DNA of 64,000 nt from Pictodentalium vernedei. Taxonomy: Eukaryota > Mollusca > Scaphopoda > Dentaliida > Dentaliidae. The translations under genes were made by a program, and so were the position numbers. Positions 19,362-31,778 of the stretch are shown here, piece by piece (the first letter of the stretch is position 1; every line of letters begins with the position of its first letter). The notes under the pieces are model-generated. The model was given only the letters and a program-made list of their open reading frames with translations, did no database searches and had not been told where the DNA came from. The DNA lies in contig CM062294.1 in the NCBI GenBank assembly GCA_031216915.1, forward strand, positions 395,613,217-395,677,216, read 5' to 3'.

Positions 19362-20434
19362 TCAGTCCAAGAAATTGACCTTTGTTTTATATGTTTTCAT
19401 GGTGGTCTTCTCCAATGCTTCTACTTCTAGCTCAGTGCCCGAAAAATTCACTTTCACTTCAACTTTTCGATTTTTACCACCTTCAGGATCAGGCATAGCT
19501 ATAGTGATTGAACCAAGATACTGACAGCATGAGTCTGTTACATACTTTGGTGATTCCTCTGATGCGGCATAAATTTTTAAAAACATGGATGTCTGATTTT
19601 CCTTTACTGGGGTATAGTTTTTTGCAACTGTTGATTCCCCAACTTTGAGTATTTGATTCACTCCTACTAATTTAAAGAAACAGTCAGAACAATACTCTTC
19701 ACCATCATACATGGTCTTTTTATCTTCGAGGTGTTCACCAGGTTTAAATTTGTTGTACGTGTTTGTTCCGTAAGTGAATCGTGACAAGCGAACGGAAATG
19801 ACATCAGGGTTAGCTCCAAATAAAACCGCACCCATTAATACTGCCATATCAGGTTGTGCTGGAATAAAGAGTTTTTTAGATGGAAAGAGTTTCCGAACTG
19901 TATTCTGAATAAGACATGATCCTGAAAATCCACCGACCATTAATATTGTGTTAATATCTGAAACACTTCTAAGTATGAATAATTCTCTAAGATGATCAAC
20001 AATGCTGTCAGCTGAGGCGTCAAATAAAGTTCGTATCACATCTGAGTCCAGCTTTATCTTGTCTCCAGTCAGAGTGATTTGATCACCAAATTGGGTTTCT
20101 CCAATAACCTCCTTTAACTTCTTTCCAGTTTCTTCAAAAATCTCGACAAGAGAAACGGGTAATTTTATGGTTACTCTCCCCCCACCTTCAAGCTTGGCGT
20201 CTCGTTTCTTCACTTCGAATTCTCGGAGCAAATCTATGTAATCTTCCATACTCTTTTCTTTGAAAGCGCGGAAAATGTCATTACCGATATCCTCACCTCC
20301 AAAAATCTCTTTAAGCAGATTGATGAACTCTCTATCGACTTTTGTACCACCCCATGCTCCACCTGATGCTTTAAAAAGCTCCTTCAGAGTACCATCAGCT
20401 TTCCGTTCATGAACTGTGATGTCCACGGTACCAC
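19362..20434 (-). CDS. HSPA12: HSPA12-like Hsp70 protein, terminal exon
   Basis: The exon encodes the second half of an actin-like ATPase fold, and the C-terminal tail of an HSPA12A/B-type Hsp70. Motifs: GGTVDITVHE (phosphate-2), ASGGAWGGTKVD, ILMVGGFSGSCLIQ (adenosine site) and QPDMAVLMGAVLFGANP. The classical Hsp70 peptide-binding domain is absent, as in HSPA12. These are cytosolic stress-related ATPases; the role of this one is unknown. The exon starts after the acceptor TATATCCAG (20440-20435) in phase 1; the ATG at 20498 is intronic and not a start. The 1,073 nt end at a TAA/TAG-type stop at 19362 with no internal break. AATAAA on the minus strand at 18397-18392 is a possible polyadenylation signal. 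Confidence 0.92.
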
Positions 20435-20801
20435 CTGGATATAAAAAGAATACTATAAATCCCGATATTATCAGATAAGAATTCGTTTCGGCCACCATCC
20501 CTCACTTATATCTCCATGAAAATCGACATTCGATAAAGTTATCTCCCTTGAAATTGCCAGATAGTCGAGGAAGGTCCAATTAAGAAACAAGTAATTGTTG
20601 AGAAAACACCTATGCCGTAAGTAAAAATTAAGGCCAAATTTTCTGCTGTTATTATTAGTAAACGAAGACGAAGCTGTCTGTTATACGTCACGATACATAA
20701 GTTGATATTATTAAAAACAAAGTTATAGAACATCCCATGTGTGAAGAAAACGTCGTTTTGTTATTGTGAATGCGTTTCAACGGAGAATAAGAGTCAAGTG
20801 T

Positions 20802-21057
20802 TTAACCCTTTACCCAACGCAGACGATATCGAAATTTATTCTTTTAAATATAATTTTTTCAAATTTTTCCAAAAAAAATCAACAAAACCATATCATGGGA
20901 CTCCTCGTTGGAACGATCTCGACGAGCTCGTTCCAACGGGGAGTCACATGATATGGTTTTGTCGAAATTTTTCGAAAAATATTTTTTCAGCTGCTGAATT
21001 TGCATATTAAGAGGGTGGATGCGGGCGATTCGTTGGGTATAATGAGTAAAGGGTTAA
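20802..21057. mobile_element. TTAA-flanked palindromic MITE, copy 2
   Basis: Ends TTAACCCTTTACCCAACG and GAGTAAAGGGTTAA, centre CTCGTTGGAACGATCTCG facing CGAGCTCGTTCCAACG. It lies in the intron near the terminal exon. Confidence 0.8.
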
Positions 21058-21657
21058 AGTAGTTGGGAAGAAGCTGCAAAAAGTAAACTCTGTATTTTCA
21101 CACTAATCTTCAGGAAAACACCCGAAGTTTATGAACTGGTGTGCACATCGATGGTACAAATAGGCTGACATTTCAAAATGTCAATTGTTATGTGAAATTC
21201 CTACACCTGTAGTGTCAAATTTACTCACAGATTTAGAAAATTAAGGGGAGGTAACTTTCCCGTAAATCTCTTCCAATGACAAAAATTGTCACCATGCTGA
21301 AGACAAATATAAAAATGCAGATCGGCACAGGAATCGGGTTGAATCAGTGGGACTGGAATCGAATCGAATAACTGGGACGATTTCGAATCAAATCATATTT
21401 CCAAGCATCGCAGGACCTGGTGGAAGCAGATGTTCTTTTTTCTTAAAATTCATTTTGGAGGCTGACAGCCCATCAAATAATCTTGACTTACGTCAGTTGG
21501 GTAACAGAATATTCATCACAGTCGACCGTCTCTGGGTTCGTCAGGACACATGTTGTTTGTAAATGTGTAAGTCCACTCGATATCTTGGCCATCAGGGACA
21601 TATGAACCAGGGGTGCACAAGGGGCACATGTTCTCCAACTGACTATAGAAATAAATT

Positions 21658-21659
<2 letters not shown>

Positions 21660-21720
<61 letters not shown>
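21660..21720. repeat. (GA)n microsatellite
   Basis: About 60 bp of GA dinucleotides. Confidence 0.95.
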
Positions 21721-21721
<1 letters not shown>

Positions 21722-21804
21722 TATGCCAATAGTATCTTTACCAAGCCGCCATTGTATTCTTGTTTAGGAATTAACAGGAGGGAATCCCTAGAGACGCTTT
21801 ACCC

Positions 21805-22047
21805 TTAACCCTTTACCTAACATGAAAAGCAGACGACACTTGCAAACAAATATCTTGAATAACTAATTTTTTTCATTTTTTGTCTCAAAAACATAGGTTA
21901 TGACCCCTCGTTGGAACGAGCTCGTTCCAACGAGGGGTCATAACCTATGTTTTTGAGACAAAAAATGATAAAAATAATGAAAATTAATTGGCGATTTTTG
22001 AGAATAGCGCTAGCCGGTTTTGGCCGTTACGTTGGGTAAAGGGTTAA
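21805..22047. mobile_element. TTAA-flanked palindromic MITE, copy 3
   Basis: Ends TTAACCCTTTACCTAAC and GTTGGGTAAAGGGTTAA; centre is a palindrome of over 60 bp around TCGTTGGAACGAGCTCGTTC. Confidence 0.85.
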
Positions 22048-23274
22048 TATGTGACAGAAGATTTCGCGTTTGATTTGTCTCGACTAAGCCTTAAAAGTCT
22101 TAGAAAAGGTTCATTTTATGCTCGATATTTAACCAATTTTGTTCGACCCGATGGCGAAATTGGTAAAATATGGAGTAAAAATGTGCATTTTCTTAATGTT
22201 GAGGTGCGTGAGTCACAAACATGGCTTTGAGTATTGTATTCCTATCACGCCACTAAGGCACATAGACCACCACTAATATATATCAGGGTATGATCGTGCC
22301 CCACCCCACCCTTGTCACCAGTTCGAAATGCTTGGAATATATAAGGTGTACTGTCCATCTCTACTGAAAAAACATTTTCTTTCGTGCTCTGTGGGCAGGT
22401 TTCTCGATTTCTTCCAAGCGAAATGCACAAGAGATCCCACTATCATCCCAGATGTGCAGGCTCGTGGCGAGGCGGGCGGGAGTGTCTAAAATACCATCAT
22501 AATTTTCCATAGTTGGAAATTCAAAGGTGTAAATTCCAGTAGTTGGAAATTTCCTTGATGCTTTCTACTTTTCAAAACTTTTCCGACCAGTCGATTTGAA
22601 TTTTCAACCCGTGGTCACAATTTTCCGACTCCAATCGACGATTATTTTTATCAATTATCAATATTTTTCTATCAGAGCCAAAGTAATTTTCCAATTTTCG
22701 ATTAAATTCTACAACTTTTCCAATCAGCGGACACAATATTCTGAAATTCCGACTGGAGTCTGTGACTGAATTTTTCGAATTCATCGTTCCGTTTTCTATA
22801 TACATACAATGGTCAGTCTATACAAGGACTATAAAATTATAGCTATTCAACCAATATCTATGCCATCCAACTGACTACCAGTCAGTTGGAAGGAATAGGT
22901 AATGGCTGAATAGCTGTCGGTCCTACAGTTCTTGTGTTGCCCGGACAGACTAATGAAAAACTTATGGAACTAACTGCATTTTCTTGGGGATAAAATGGGT
23001 CGATTTAAACGATGGGGAGACCCACGGCAGCAGAAATGTGCTGGGCAAAGTGTTAAAAGGATCATTAGAAAACTGTAATAAAATATTATAATAGTTCTTG
23101 AAAATACTCGATGGACAGGTTATAATCGTACAGCATAGACAGATATTATACTTTTGTTGCACTGCTGCCCACAGCAAGTTTGTCGAGAATCGTTGAGAAT
23201 CAAACCTTGTTGTTATTAACACCTGCCGCTCATAGTACTCATTGTTTTAAGGTGCTATATAAGTAATGGAATTT
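22048..23274. other. Intronic spacer without a recognised gene
   Basis: Contains scattered AGTTGGAAAT and TTTTCCGAC motifs at 22500-22790, similar in style to 42420-42620, but no clear element boundary. Confidence 0.35.
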
Positions 23275-23279
23275 TGTTT

Positions 23280-24120
23280 AATTTTAAATTCCCACCTCTG
23301 ATGTTCCTTAAATTCAAATTAAATGAAGGCTGGGAGTATAGAACACGCTATATATATAAAATCACCTCATAGAGTTGACAGCAGGCACCACTGGTTCCTG
23401 GAAGTCTGCCACCCTATTCGTACCAGAACTGATAAGTAAATAATATTTCACAAAAACAAATTGTGGACAAATGTGCTTCACCTATCAAAGAACAAAGCTA
23501 GGACATCAAAAGTCATGCAGAGTCAAAACCTCTGCTTTTGTTTACATTCAAATGCACTTTCGTTTTCCGGTCAAAGTCATCGAACGGAAAAAGCATCGAT
23601 ACACAACGCCGTCTAAAATCAAACAATGAGAAAGATCGCCTTTGTATAGCATACTATTGTTATATAGAGACGACACAGTTGCTATAATCTGTACAATATA
23701 TTATGACACCTGTTGAAATTTCTTAGAATTACGATTTTATTTTTCGGTGGAAATTCGTGGTATCAAGTGATTTGAGCGTGTCTGTCGAACATTGAGTCCG
23801 TCAATAAAAAATGCACACAGTGTTGTCCTTTTCCGAAATGCAGTCCTATCACTGCTTTCGAAAGTGTTTTGAATGCCTCGCTTTGTTCCTGGATATCGGA
23901 ATCACATTTGGCCACAAGTTGTTATCGTGGAAATATTATTTTATTATCAGTTCTGGTATAAATACGGTTGCAGACTTCCAGGAACTAGTGGTGCCTGCTG
24001 TCAACGCTATGAGTTGACTACATATGTGTTTCATGTTCAATGCATATCAATCTTCATTTTGATGCATAAGTTGTGTATATTTAATTTGAATTCAAGGAAT
24101 ATTAGAGGTGGAAATTTCAA
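23280..24120. mobile_element. Large fold-back element
   Basis: Imperfect inverted arms of about 250 bp, 23280-23520 and 23860-24120. The best match includes GTTGACAGCAGGCACCACT and TTCCTGGAAGTCTGC on one arm and their complement on the other. About 340 bp between the arms has no coding sequence. Confidence 0.75.
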
Positions 24121-24359
24121 AAGAATCAAAATTCTATTACTAAAAAAAGCAACTTTAGTTGAACATTACATGTGCTTGCAGGTGTGCCCACCAGTGGGTA
24201 CAATATTTCAAAGTATTGTTAATCGGTTGACGAGAGGTGAGAAGACCGCTATAACGTCAAATATACCCAAGTAACTGAAAACTGTACCGAATGTGTCACG
24301 ACTCCCGGACGTTTTGTCCCGACTCGCACATTTCGGACGGGTGCTCCTACTCATTCGAG

Positions 24360-24835
24360 TTTCTCACGACAGAAAACAGTCGGCCCGACTGCTAACAGGA
24401 AGGAGAACGCTCTCAAACTCGCGATCTGACCCCAGATCTCGCCGAGTATCCCGCTGAGAAACGCGTAGGCTAATCCCCTTTGCGTGCGCTTCCATGTAAG
24501 AAGAGGAAGCCATAACCGCAGCCGATTCGGCTGCAGCGTGGAAGGAACATCCCGACGCGTGATCCGACTTAGAATTGTTTCTCGCAACGGACACAGTCGA
24601 CCCCGACTGTTAATTGAACCGTGAGGGCTCTCCCACTCGCGATCTGGCCCCAGATCTCGCCAAGCGTCCTGTATAGAAACTTTCAGGCTTCTTCTCCTTT
24701 TGCCATCGTCGCTGGGCGATCTTTATATTATGAGGTGTTCACTCTACCCACGTCATACAACTCGACCGCAACGGACGTACCGGGCGTCTCGGCTCCCATA
24801 TAGGGACGAGCGCTTCACAGGTTGAGCTACCTCCA
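24360..24835 (-). repeat. GC-rich tandem-duplicated repeat with tRNA-like end
   Basis: Two diverged units (about 24369-24593 and 24594-24835) share ACAGTCG...CCCGACTG and CTCGCGATCTG...CCCCAGATCTCGCC. At the right end the minus strand reads GGAGGTAGCTCAACCTGTGA and later GGGAGCCGAGACGCCCGG, resembling the A-box half of a tRNA. No intact tRNA can be folded by eye. Confidence 0.45.
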
Positions 24836-25635
24836 TGCAGAGAATAAGCTTCTAACGGCTTTAATCCTGTGCAAATATCATGAGCACCTTGGCAGTTAGC
24901 TCTGTTTACTCATCAGAGTGCGACGACGGCAGCACATAACGGAAGGTGTCAAAGTACCATCACATGTTCTTGTTCCTCTGAAAAAGAGACTGAACGACTA
25001 GTATTAGCCAGCGGTGAAAGCTCCTACCTCGGAACTTCACGTCCACCACACAGGTCGGCACCCGTTTTCAACGTCAGCATCCACAGTACAAGTATTGAAG
25101 GAATACCACGACTATCGACAAACAATAAGCCTTAAATCCCGAGGCTTCCTGGGCTTACACTAAGTACCAATTATTATAATGGATACAATGATAATGAAGC
25201 CAAAAACATAAGTCCGCTGCGCTCCCAAAAATAATACAGAATAAACATCGCAAGGGTACATAAAACTGACAATCACAAAAATTTTCGAAATAATTTTTTT
25301 TTCAAAAATCGAAACATTTTGAATTTGAATGAAGCCTAAGTGCCCCAAGGGAACCTCATGGGCACAAGGGCATCCCGATAGAGCCTAAGTGTAGACAAGG
25401 CAAGCACTAACTAATTAAATCTAAACTACCGGAGTAAGATATAATATGTACCCTAATAGAAACAAGAAGGACGCCAGCGTCCTAAAGCTCACCAACATCC
25501 CACTTTGATAGTAACTTTGGCAAACACAAGAACTGTATGAAACAGGCTCATAACATGCGACAAAGCTTACCTAAACACAACCTCACAAGGGTCTATTTCC
25601 TATTCATTGTAGTTTGGAATACATTGCATACCTAT
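24836..25635. other. Intronic spacer before LINE-1
   Basis: No gene or repeat recognised. Confidence 0.35.
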
Positions 25636-25639
25636 CCAG

Positions 25640-27717
25640 CTGGAGATTATGGTGGATTGTTCATGATTGATGGCGGGTAGTGTTACACTCGACGAGGTAC
25701 AGATAAACGAAGAGTACGATTTTGTATGCCTCTACAATAATAAAGTATGTTCTTTGCCCGATAATGACGAATCCCCATTCAAACATCATGCAAATGACTG
25801 CAGTTACTTCTTGCCCGACGACTTCCGATCGAAAACCAGTAAAATAGAAGTAGGATTCTCCTTATTCCACATCAACTGCCAAAGTCTGTTTATTTGGGTA
25901 ATTAGAAATACTCTAGTTGAATCGAACACACAACAGGACCCTATTGGAGAAATAAAATGGGGAATCCGTAGTAAATAAAGTCAATTTCGGTGATTTGGAG
26001 GGATTGTAGGGTTGTTTGTGGTAATTCTACGAATCGGGAAATTACTCCTGTACAAAGGAACACATCCTCCGAATATACCCCTATCTTGTTAGAAGGTTTT
26101 GGGTCACATAGCAACCCGTGCTACCATAGAAACCAAGGTGGCGGCCTCCAGGATACAAAATGGACGACGGAAACACATGTCACCTTAACAACACGCGCTG
26201 CGCATGCGCACTCACACAACGTATCACTATGGAGATGACGTCACAAGATGGCCGCTCATGGGTGTTACCACGACAACCAAACATGGCTCCACCAGGTCAC
26301 GTGACATGACGTCACTTCAGGGGTCCATCCATTAGGGCCCGATCTCCACATCTCCTACTACTGATGATCTTAATCTGGACCTTCTGAAAGCTAGCACACA
26401 CCCCAAGACGGAAGAATATGTCGATCTCATGTTCTGTTAGGAATTCTTACCTTTTATCACAAAGCCAGCCAGAGTAACTAGTCCTTCAGCCACCCTGATA
26501 GACCATATTTTTGCCAATAGTCGTTCAGAAACAGCCTGTTCCGGAATAATTATATCTGATGTCTCAGATCACTTTGGTGTTTTTTTTTATATTGAAGTGG
26601 CACCTAAGTTAAGTGATCCACCAAGCTTTATTTTGAAAAGAACTATAAATCCAGATAGTATTGCAGAATTCAAGATGCTGCTATCACAAAGTGATTTTTC
26701 CCCAGTATTGTAAGCAAATTGTCCTAACACATCTTACGAAACCTTCCTAACCTTTTACCTTGAAGCCTTCGAAAAAGCTTTCCCCTTCAAACGTGTCCGG
26801 CAGAACAAAAAGTTTATCCAAAAAAAAAAAACAACCATGGATGACCAGGGGGCTTGTTATATCCTCTAATAATAAACAAAAATTCTATCTCATAAAAACT
26901 GAAAGCGCCCACTGAACAGAATATTCAAAACTATAAAAACTACAGTAGGATTTTCATTAAGGTTAAAAAGCAATGCAAAGCAATCTATTAGGGATCTCTT
27001 AAACGAAAATAAAACTAACACGCGAAAAACATGACAAATTTTAAACGAAGCCATCAGTAAGGGAAAACGTGAAGCTAAATTACCCTCGTTTTTCGATCAC
27101 GGCGATAAAGAGATAAACGAAGCTCGTGAAATAGCAAAAGAATTCAATACTTTCTTCGTGAACATCAGAAAAACAATATCCTAAAATATCCCGAAGTCAA
27201 ATAACCCTTACCTGCACTATATGAATAGTGACATTCCAAATAATTCTTATAACTCCTACTAATCCAAAAGAAGTTCGCCATGTGATAAACAAAATGAAGC
27301 CAAAATTGTCGAAAGATTGTAACGAGATAACCACATGTCTTCTGAAACAAACAGTTCATGAAGTATTCCACCCTCTCGCACATATTATTAACAATTCATT
27401 CATTACTGGCATAGTACCGGACGCGATGAAAACTGCGAAGGTGATACCTATTTTTAAAACAGGTGACGAGCGTAGTTTTACGTATTACAGACCGATTAGT
27501 ATACTTCCAGTATTCTCAAAAATAACGGAAAAACTCATGGAGGTGAGACTTGTAAACTTCCTAAACAGGTTTAATATTTTATACCCTCGTCAATACGGAT
27601 TTCGAAAGCAACACAGTACTATCCACCCAGTTCTCCAGCTCCTAAAAAGTATCGGAATAGAAAACAACAAACAGGAAAAGAACAGTACCTTAGCATTATT
27701 CTTGGACCTTTCTAAAG
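25640..27717 (+). pseudogene. LINE-1 copy, 5' part: N-terminal region, AP endonuclease, start of RT
   Basis: The 25667 frame (GSVTLDEVQINEEYDFVCLY, then FSLFHINCQSL) matches the start of the second LINE at 43727. The endonuclease is interrupted at about 25895-26360 by unrelated sequence, then resumes with SATLIDHIF and ISDVSDHFG (about 26490-26580). RT begins at 27228 with NKMKPKLSKDCNEITTCLLK, AKVIPIFKTGDE and YRPISILPVFSKITEKLM, ending LALFLDLSK at 27717, where the 5.3-kb element is inserted. Stops and frameshifts are frequent. Confidence 0.85.
25895..26360 (+). other. Insertion in LINE endonuclease with dense promoter-like motifs
   Basis: The stretch lacks LINE coding similarity. It holds TGACGTCA twice (26236-26243, 26307-26314), TCACGTGA (26297-26304), the NRF1-type palindrome TGCGCATGCGCA (26199-26210) and a YY1-like AAGATGGC (26245-26252), all within about 120 bp. 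Function is not shown. Confidence 0.5.
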
Positions 27718-29102
27718 TACGGCGGCGTGGAAGCGACACTCTATGTTTTCCTACTATCTTGTTTAAACGAGATAGCTAAGTCTTTTAAACGAGATAGCCA
27801 AGTCGTTTAACGAGATAGCTAAGGCGTTTAAACAAGATAGCTAAGTTGTTTAAACGAGATAGCTAAGTCGTTTAAACGAGATAGCTAAGTCGTTTAAACG
27901 AGATAGCTAAGTCGTTTAAACGAGATAGCTAAGTCGTTTAAACGAGATAGCTAAGTTGTTTAAACTAGAACGAGATAGCTAAGTTGTTTGAACGAGATAG
28001 CTAAGTTGTTTAAACGAGATAGCTATTGACCAATCAAATTCATTTTGACACGGGCACAACTTGTGAACTGACGAACGACAGCAGTGTTGGGTCAACTACA
28101 AGCAGAAAAGGGCATCCGTCCGTGGAAGGTGAATTTAATGTACACTTAGGGAAAATGTACGGCGGCCCATACCTGACATGCATTATTTTTTTTTTCAAAT
28201 TTTCACCATGGTGCAAATTACTTTTCACCATGGTGCAAATTAATTTTCACCATGTGATAGTTGGGGGGGGGGGGGGGCATAGTAGCCACTAGGTTCGCCC
28301 TCAAGCTTCGGATGCGGTCCTCTAACAGCGGTGTGAGATGGGGAGGGCCATGGTAGCCCATCCCTATAAGCCCGGGGGCGTTGTTGCTTGGTGATATGAC
28401 CTGGATTTGAAGAGAGCACCATCAGTTCGTGTCAAGATTGATCTCGGAGTGCCATGTCCATAATACCGTATTACACTGCTGGAACCCTCACATGGGGGGG
28501 GGGGGGGGGGGGGCGGTTGCGTATAATCTCTTATATCACGTGTTTATGAAAGGTGGTCTGGAAACGGGATTAGGCTATCGATATGTGGTCACCGTAGATG
28601 GACCTTAGGTTGGCCCGAGGTTAAGGGCTCAGGATTGGAAATATAGCATGCTGCGTTGCTCAGGGGTGCGGACCCACATAGTGGCACGCATATAGAGGAA
28701 TGAGTATTGGTCTTCTCATCTGGCTGTGTGCCAGTTTATGCGGTTCGGGTGAGAACTTAACTCCCGTATAGGTTATGGTTTGTTCTATGCTCCTTCGAGG
28801 GAGCTTGTTTTTTTGTAAATATGAAGGCAGTGAGTATGTATAGGTATCACAGTTTCTAATATTGTGGGTTGCCCTGTTAAGGGCCGTTAATTAGCGTAGT
28901 GTAGGGTCTACAGCCAGGATTGTTCCTTATTGGTGGACGTGGATTCACCCGGTTTGTCCATTGTCTGTGGGTCAGTAGCTGCTTTAGGTGCTGCTTGCAG
29001 CAGTTGTTTGGCTACGAGCAGTGAAATCTTGGCAGCCATGTCCGCAATCTTCTGATCGTCACTACTGCCAGTGTGCAGGTAAACAGGGTCTTTGACTAGG
29101 CC
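27718..29102. repeat. Left terminal inverted repeat of the 5.3-kb element
   Basis: Mirror of 31670-33019. It includes about twelve 22-bp units (27765-28025), CACCATGGTG units (28200-28260) and G runs at 28262-28277 and 28494-28513. The inner end CAGGGTCTTTG matches CAAAGACCCTG at the right arm. Confidence 0.9.
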
Positions 29103-29159
29103 ATTACGCTCATATCAGTGATGTTCACTCTTTTACAGTCTACCGTAGACCTAAGCGCC

Positions 29160-31050
29160 ACTGCCGCGCGCGCAGTTTCCACGTGGCTTCTCGTGTCAAA
29201 CATAACCAGAATCAGCGTACACGACGTCGAATGGAACGACACTCCACACTAGCAAACACATCACTAATCTATTGAATTACACCCTCAGTATACCTGGGAA
29301 GATTGTACTCGGCAAGGGCCTTAAATTTATACCAACGCCTCCAAAACCTATCAAATCATTCTTCAATGAGGATAATATCTAATTGCTTCACAAAAGAATG
29401 CGACTGAGAGTTTATATACATGCTGACCAACAGGTGCTTCATTAACCCCTTCCACAAGAGGACCAATACCGCTCCAACCATTTGTCACAATGTTGCAGTG
29501 GAAATATACCTATCTGAGACGAAAATAGAACTCCTACGGTGTCTTAACCCTTCGCGCCTTCACATCTGCCGCAATAATATGACCAAGGCGGAGCGAAATG
29601 CGATAAATAGCCTCCGGCGGAACTGAGACATTGTCATCAAACAGTCGAATAAAGGCAAATCAACTGTTCTAATCAACCGCACCACCCATGTAGCTGAGGG
29701 CCTTCGTCAACTTACCTCGACCCTCCACTATAAACCGTTCCCCCATGATATAACGGCACGTACCACACTCAACGTCCGGAATCACTTGGAACGTGTGTAC
29801 AGTTACCACGAGATTGATAATAAAATGCATACATAGCTTCAACCTAAATTGGACACGACCAAACAGCCTGTCCTCTACCTTCTACCAAATATACACAAGG
29901 ACCCGCCTACAGCAGGTAGACCGATCATTGCGGGTTGCAGCAGCCCCACTACCTCTATATCCGGTCTACTCGATTTTTTCCTGGTTCCCATTGTAAAAAA
30001 ACAACATACGTATATACGGGACACTGCCCACTCCATCCAACTTATTGAGGAGGCACATACCCCTCCTGATTCTATCCTCGTTTTGCCGACATTGCCAATA
30101 TGTACTCCAACATATCGCACGAGGAAGCTATGGCATCTGTCGAACGGGTTCTGATTGAGAACCATAATTTACCATATCTCATACCCAGACCATCGACTAC
30201 TTCACTACTAACACTCCTTAGGCTTATACTTGAGCGCAACTGATTCCAGTTTGATGGACAGTCCTATATCCAAACATTGGGAGCTGCCATGGGCAGTAAG
30301 GCCAGCCCTGAAATAGCCGATATCACGGCCCATACCTGGGAGGCCACACTACTTTCAATGGGCCAGAGCAAAATCCACATATGGCTCCGATATCGTAATA
30401 ATACCTTTATCATCTGGACGAGATCCGAAGCGGACCTGCATAGCTTCATGGAAAGAGCTAACCAATCACACCCGACATTTCGCTTTGTTTATGAAGCCTC
30501 AACCACCGAGGTCACGTTCCTTGATACAGAGATTTACAAAGGTGATCGGTTTCAAGCCACCGGCGTTCTGGATGTGCGTTTCCACATCAAACCAACGGAG
30601 ACATTCCAATACCTCTACCGCCAATCCGCTCTCCCCCTGCCACTTTCAGGGGTTTCGTCAAGGGTGAACTGGCGCGCTTTACACGCAACAACTCATCTGA
30701 AACACGCTGCAAAGAACAGTTTGTGAATAAACGCCTACCACGGGGTTATACCATGCAGGAAATTGAACACCTGTACTCACCACTGTCAACTTCACGGATC
30801 GACCTACGCTGCTTACAAACACGAATCGGGGTCGGACAAATAAAGCTTATATGGAGCCACCTCTGGTCTTCGTTACGACCTCCAACCCGTACATTTCTGG
30901 AGCATCCAATTCTGGCTTTCAAACGCGGCACAAACCTTAATGACACCCTAGTATGTGCCCAACTACCGCCTACAAGGCATAGTGTCGGAGAGACCCACCC
31001 ACCGACCATCCGGTCTCTCACTGGCAGTACAATCCACCACAATTAACCGG
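29160..31050 (+). pseudogene. Penelope-like reverse transcriptase inside the inverted repeats
   Basis: Reading across frames: VLGKGLKFIPTPPKP (about 29310), the HKRMRLRVYIHADQQ stretch, YLLPNIHKDPPTAGRPIIAG (about 29876), ISHEEAMASVERVL (about 30105), GAAMGSKASPEIADI (30277) and the catalytic box region IWLRYRNNTFIIW, then post-RT KGELARFTRNNSSE and HPILAFKRGTNLNDTLV. The order is that of the PLE RT. The two catalytic Asp of the usual YxDD are Asn-Asn here, and there are stops and frameshifts, so this copy is catalytically dead. No GIY-YIG domain is seen downstream. Confidence 0.85.
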
Positions 31051-31346
31051 TACCAACCTACGGTCTACTCCCCCCCCCCCCCCCCACATACACACATGGG
31101 GCTGTGGCTCGATGAGCACATTTACTACAGGCAATTAACTATCTGAACGCATGATCATACCAGCTGCTACCCACCACACGTATCCTCCTACGAGGATAGA
31201 GCGTCTTGAATGAGCATCTACCCATCTCCGTGTCCTCTGACCTTGCCATCAATACCTATAGCGGCGATATCTCTATCACGTCCGCCACGGACTGATTTAT
31301 ACCCGGTTCAACCGAACGGCTTTCGTAACTACTTCTGCTTCCAACC

Positions 31347-31778
31347 ATGCGACCAATTAGAACAACTCGTAGATCGAACAATCAGCACAGAACGTCGGCA
31401 CGACCGTACCAGCCTCCATCTAGGCATACTGGAATCATTATGCCGCCACTAGATCATACCAAGACTATGGAGGAAGCTTTGGGGGGACAGAGAACGAGGC
31501 ACGCCCTCGATTGGATTAAACATGTCCAATCATCTGACTGGACCTACGGCACTCGCTCTCCATCCACCGCGTACATTCCTGACCAACAGGAGCTTGACGC
31601 ACAGTTGTTTGATCAGGTGAAGAAGTATAAACAGGCGGCCAAAGACACCACTGCGAACCACCTTAACCAGCCGGCTACCAAAGACCCTGTTAATCCGCAC
31701 ACTGGCAGTAGTGACGATCAGAACAATGCGGACATGGCTGCCAAGATTTCACTGCTCGTAGCCAAACAACTGCTGTAA
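31347..31778 (+). CDS. Accessory ORF of the long-inverted-repeat element, unknown function
   Basis: An intact 143-residue ORF. It starts with an Arg-rich segment (RPIRTTRRSNNQHRTSARP), then a middle part ALDWIKHVQSSDWTYG, and ends in a helix-prone tail (NNADMAAKISLLVAKQLL). I recognise no domain. Its last third is duplicated, in inverted form, in the left arm. A basic start could bind nucleic acid, but this is a guess. It lies about 300 bp after the RT frame, on the same strand, and is unbroken while the RT is badly decayed. Confidence 0.45.
   Translation: MRPIRTTRRSNNQHRTSARPYQPPSRHTGIIMPPLDHTKTMEEALGGQRTRHALDWIKHVQSSDWTYGTRSPSTAYIPDQQELDAQLFDQVKKYKQAAKDTTANHLNQPATKDPVNPHTGSSDDQNNADMAAKISLLVAKQLL

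Noticed and set aside
20435-20498. ATG at 20498 as the start of a short Hsp70-like protein
   Set aside because: The first 21 residues do not fit the family, and a good acceptor with matching phase lies at 20435.
21563-21808. Protein with a Glu-Arg repeat
   Set aside because: It is the translation of the (GA)n microsatellite.
27718-28025. CRISPR-like array of 22-bp units
   Set aside because: Units are head to tail without unique spacers and are mirrored at the other end of the element; they are subterminal tandem repeats.
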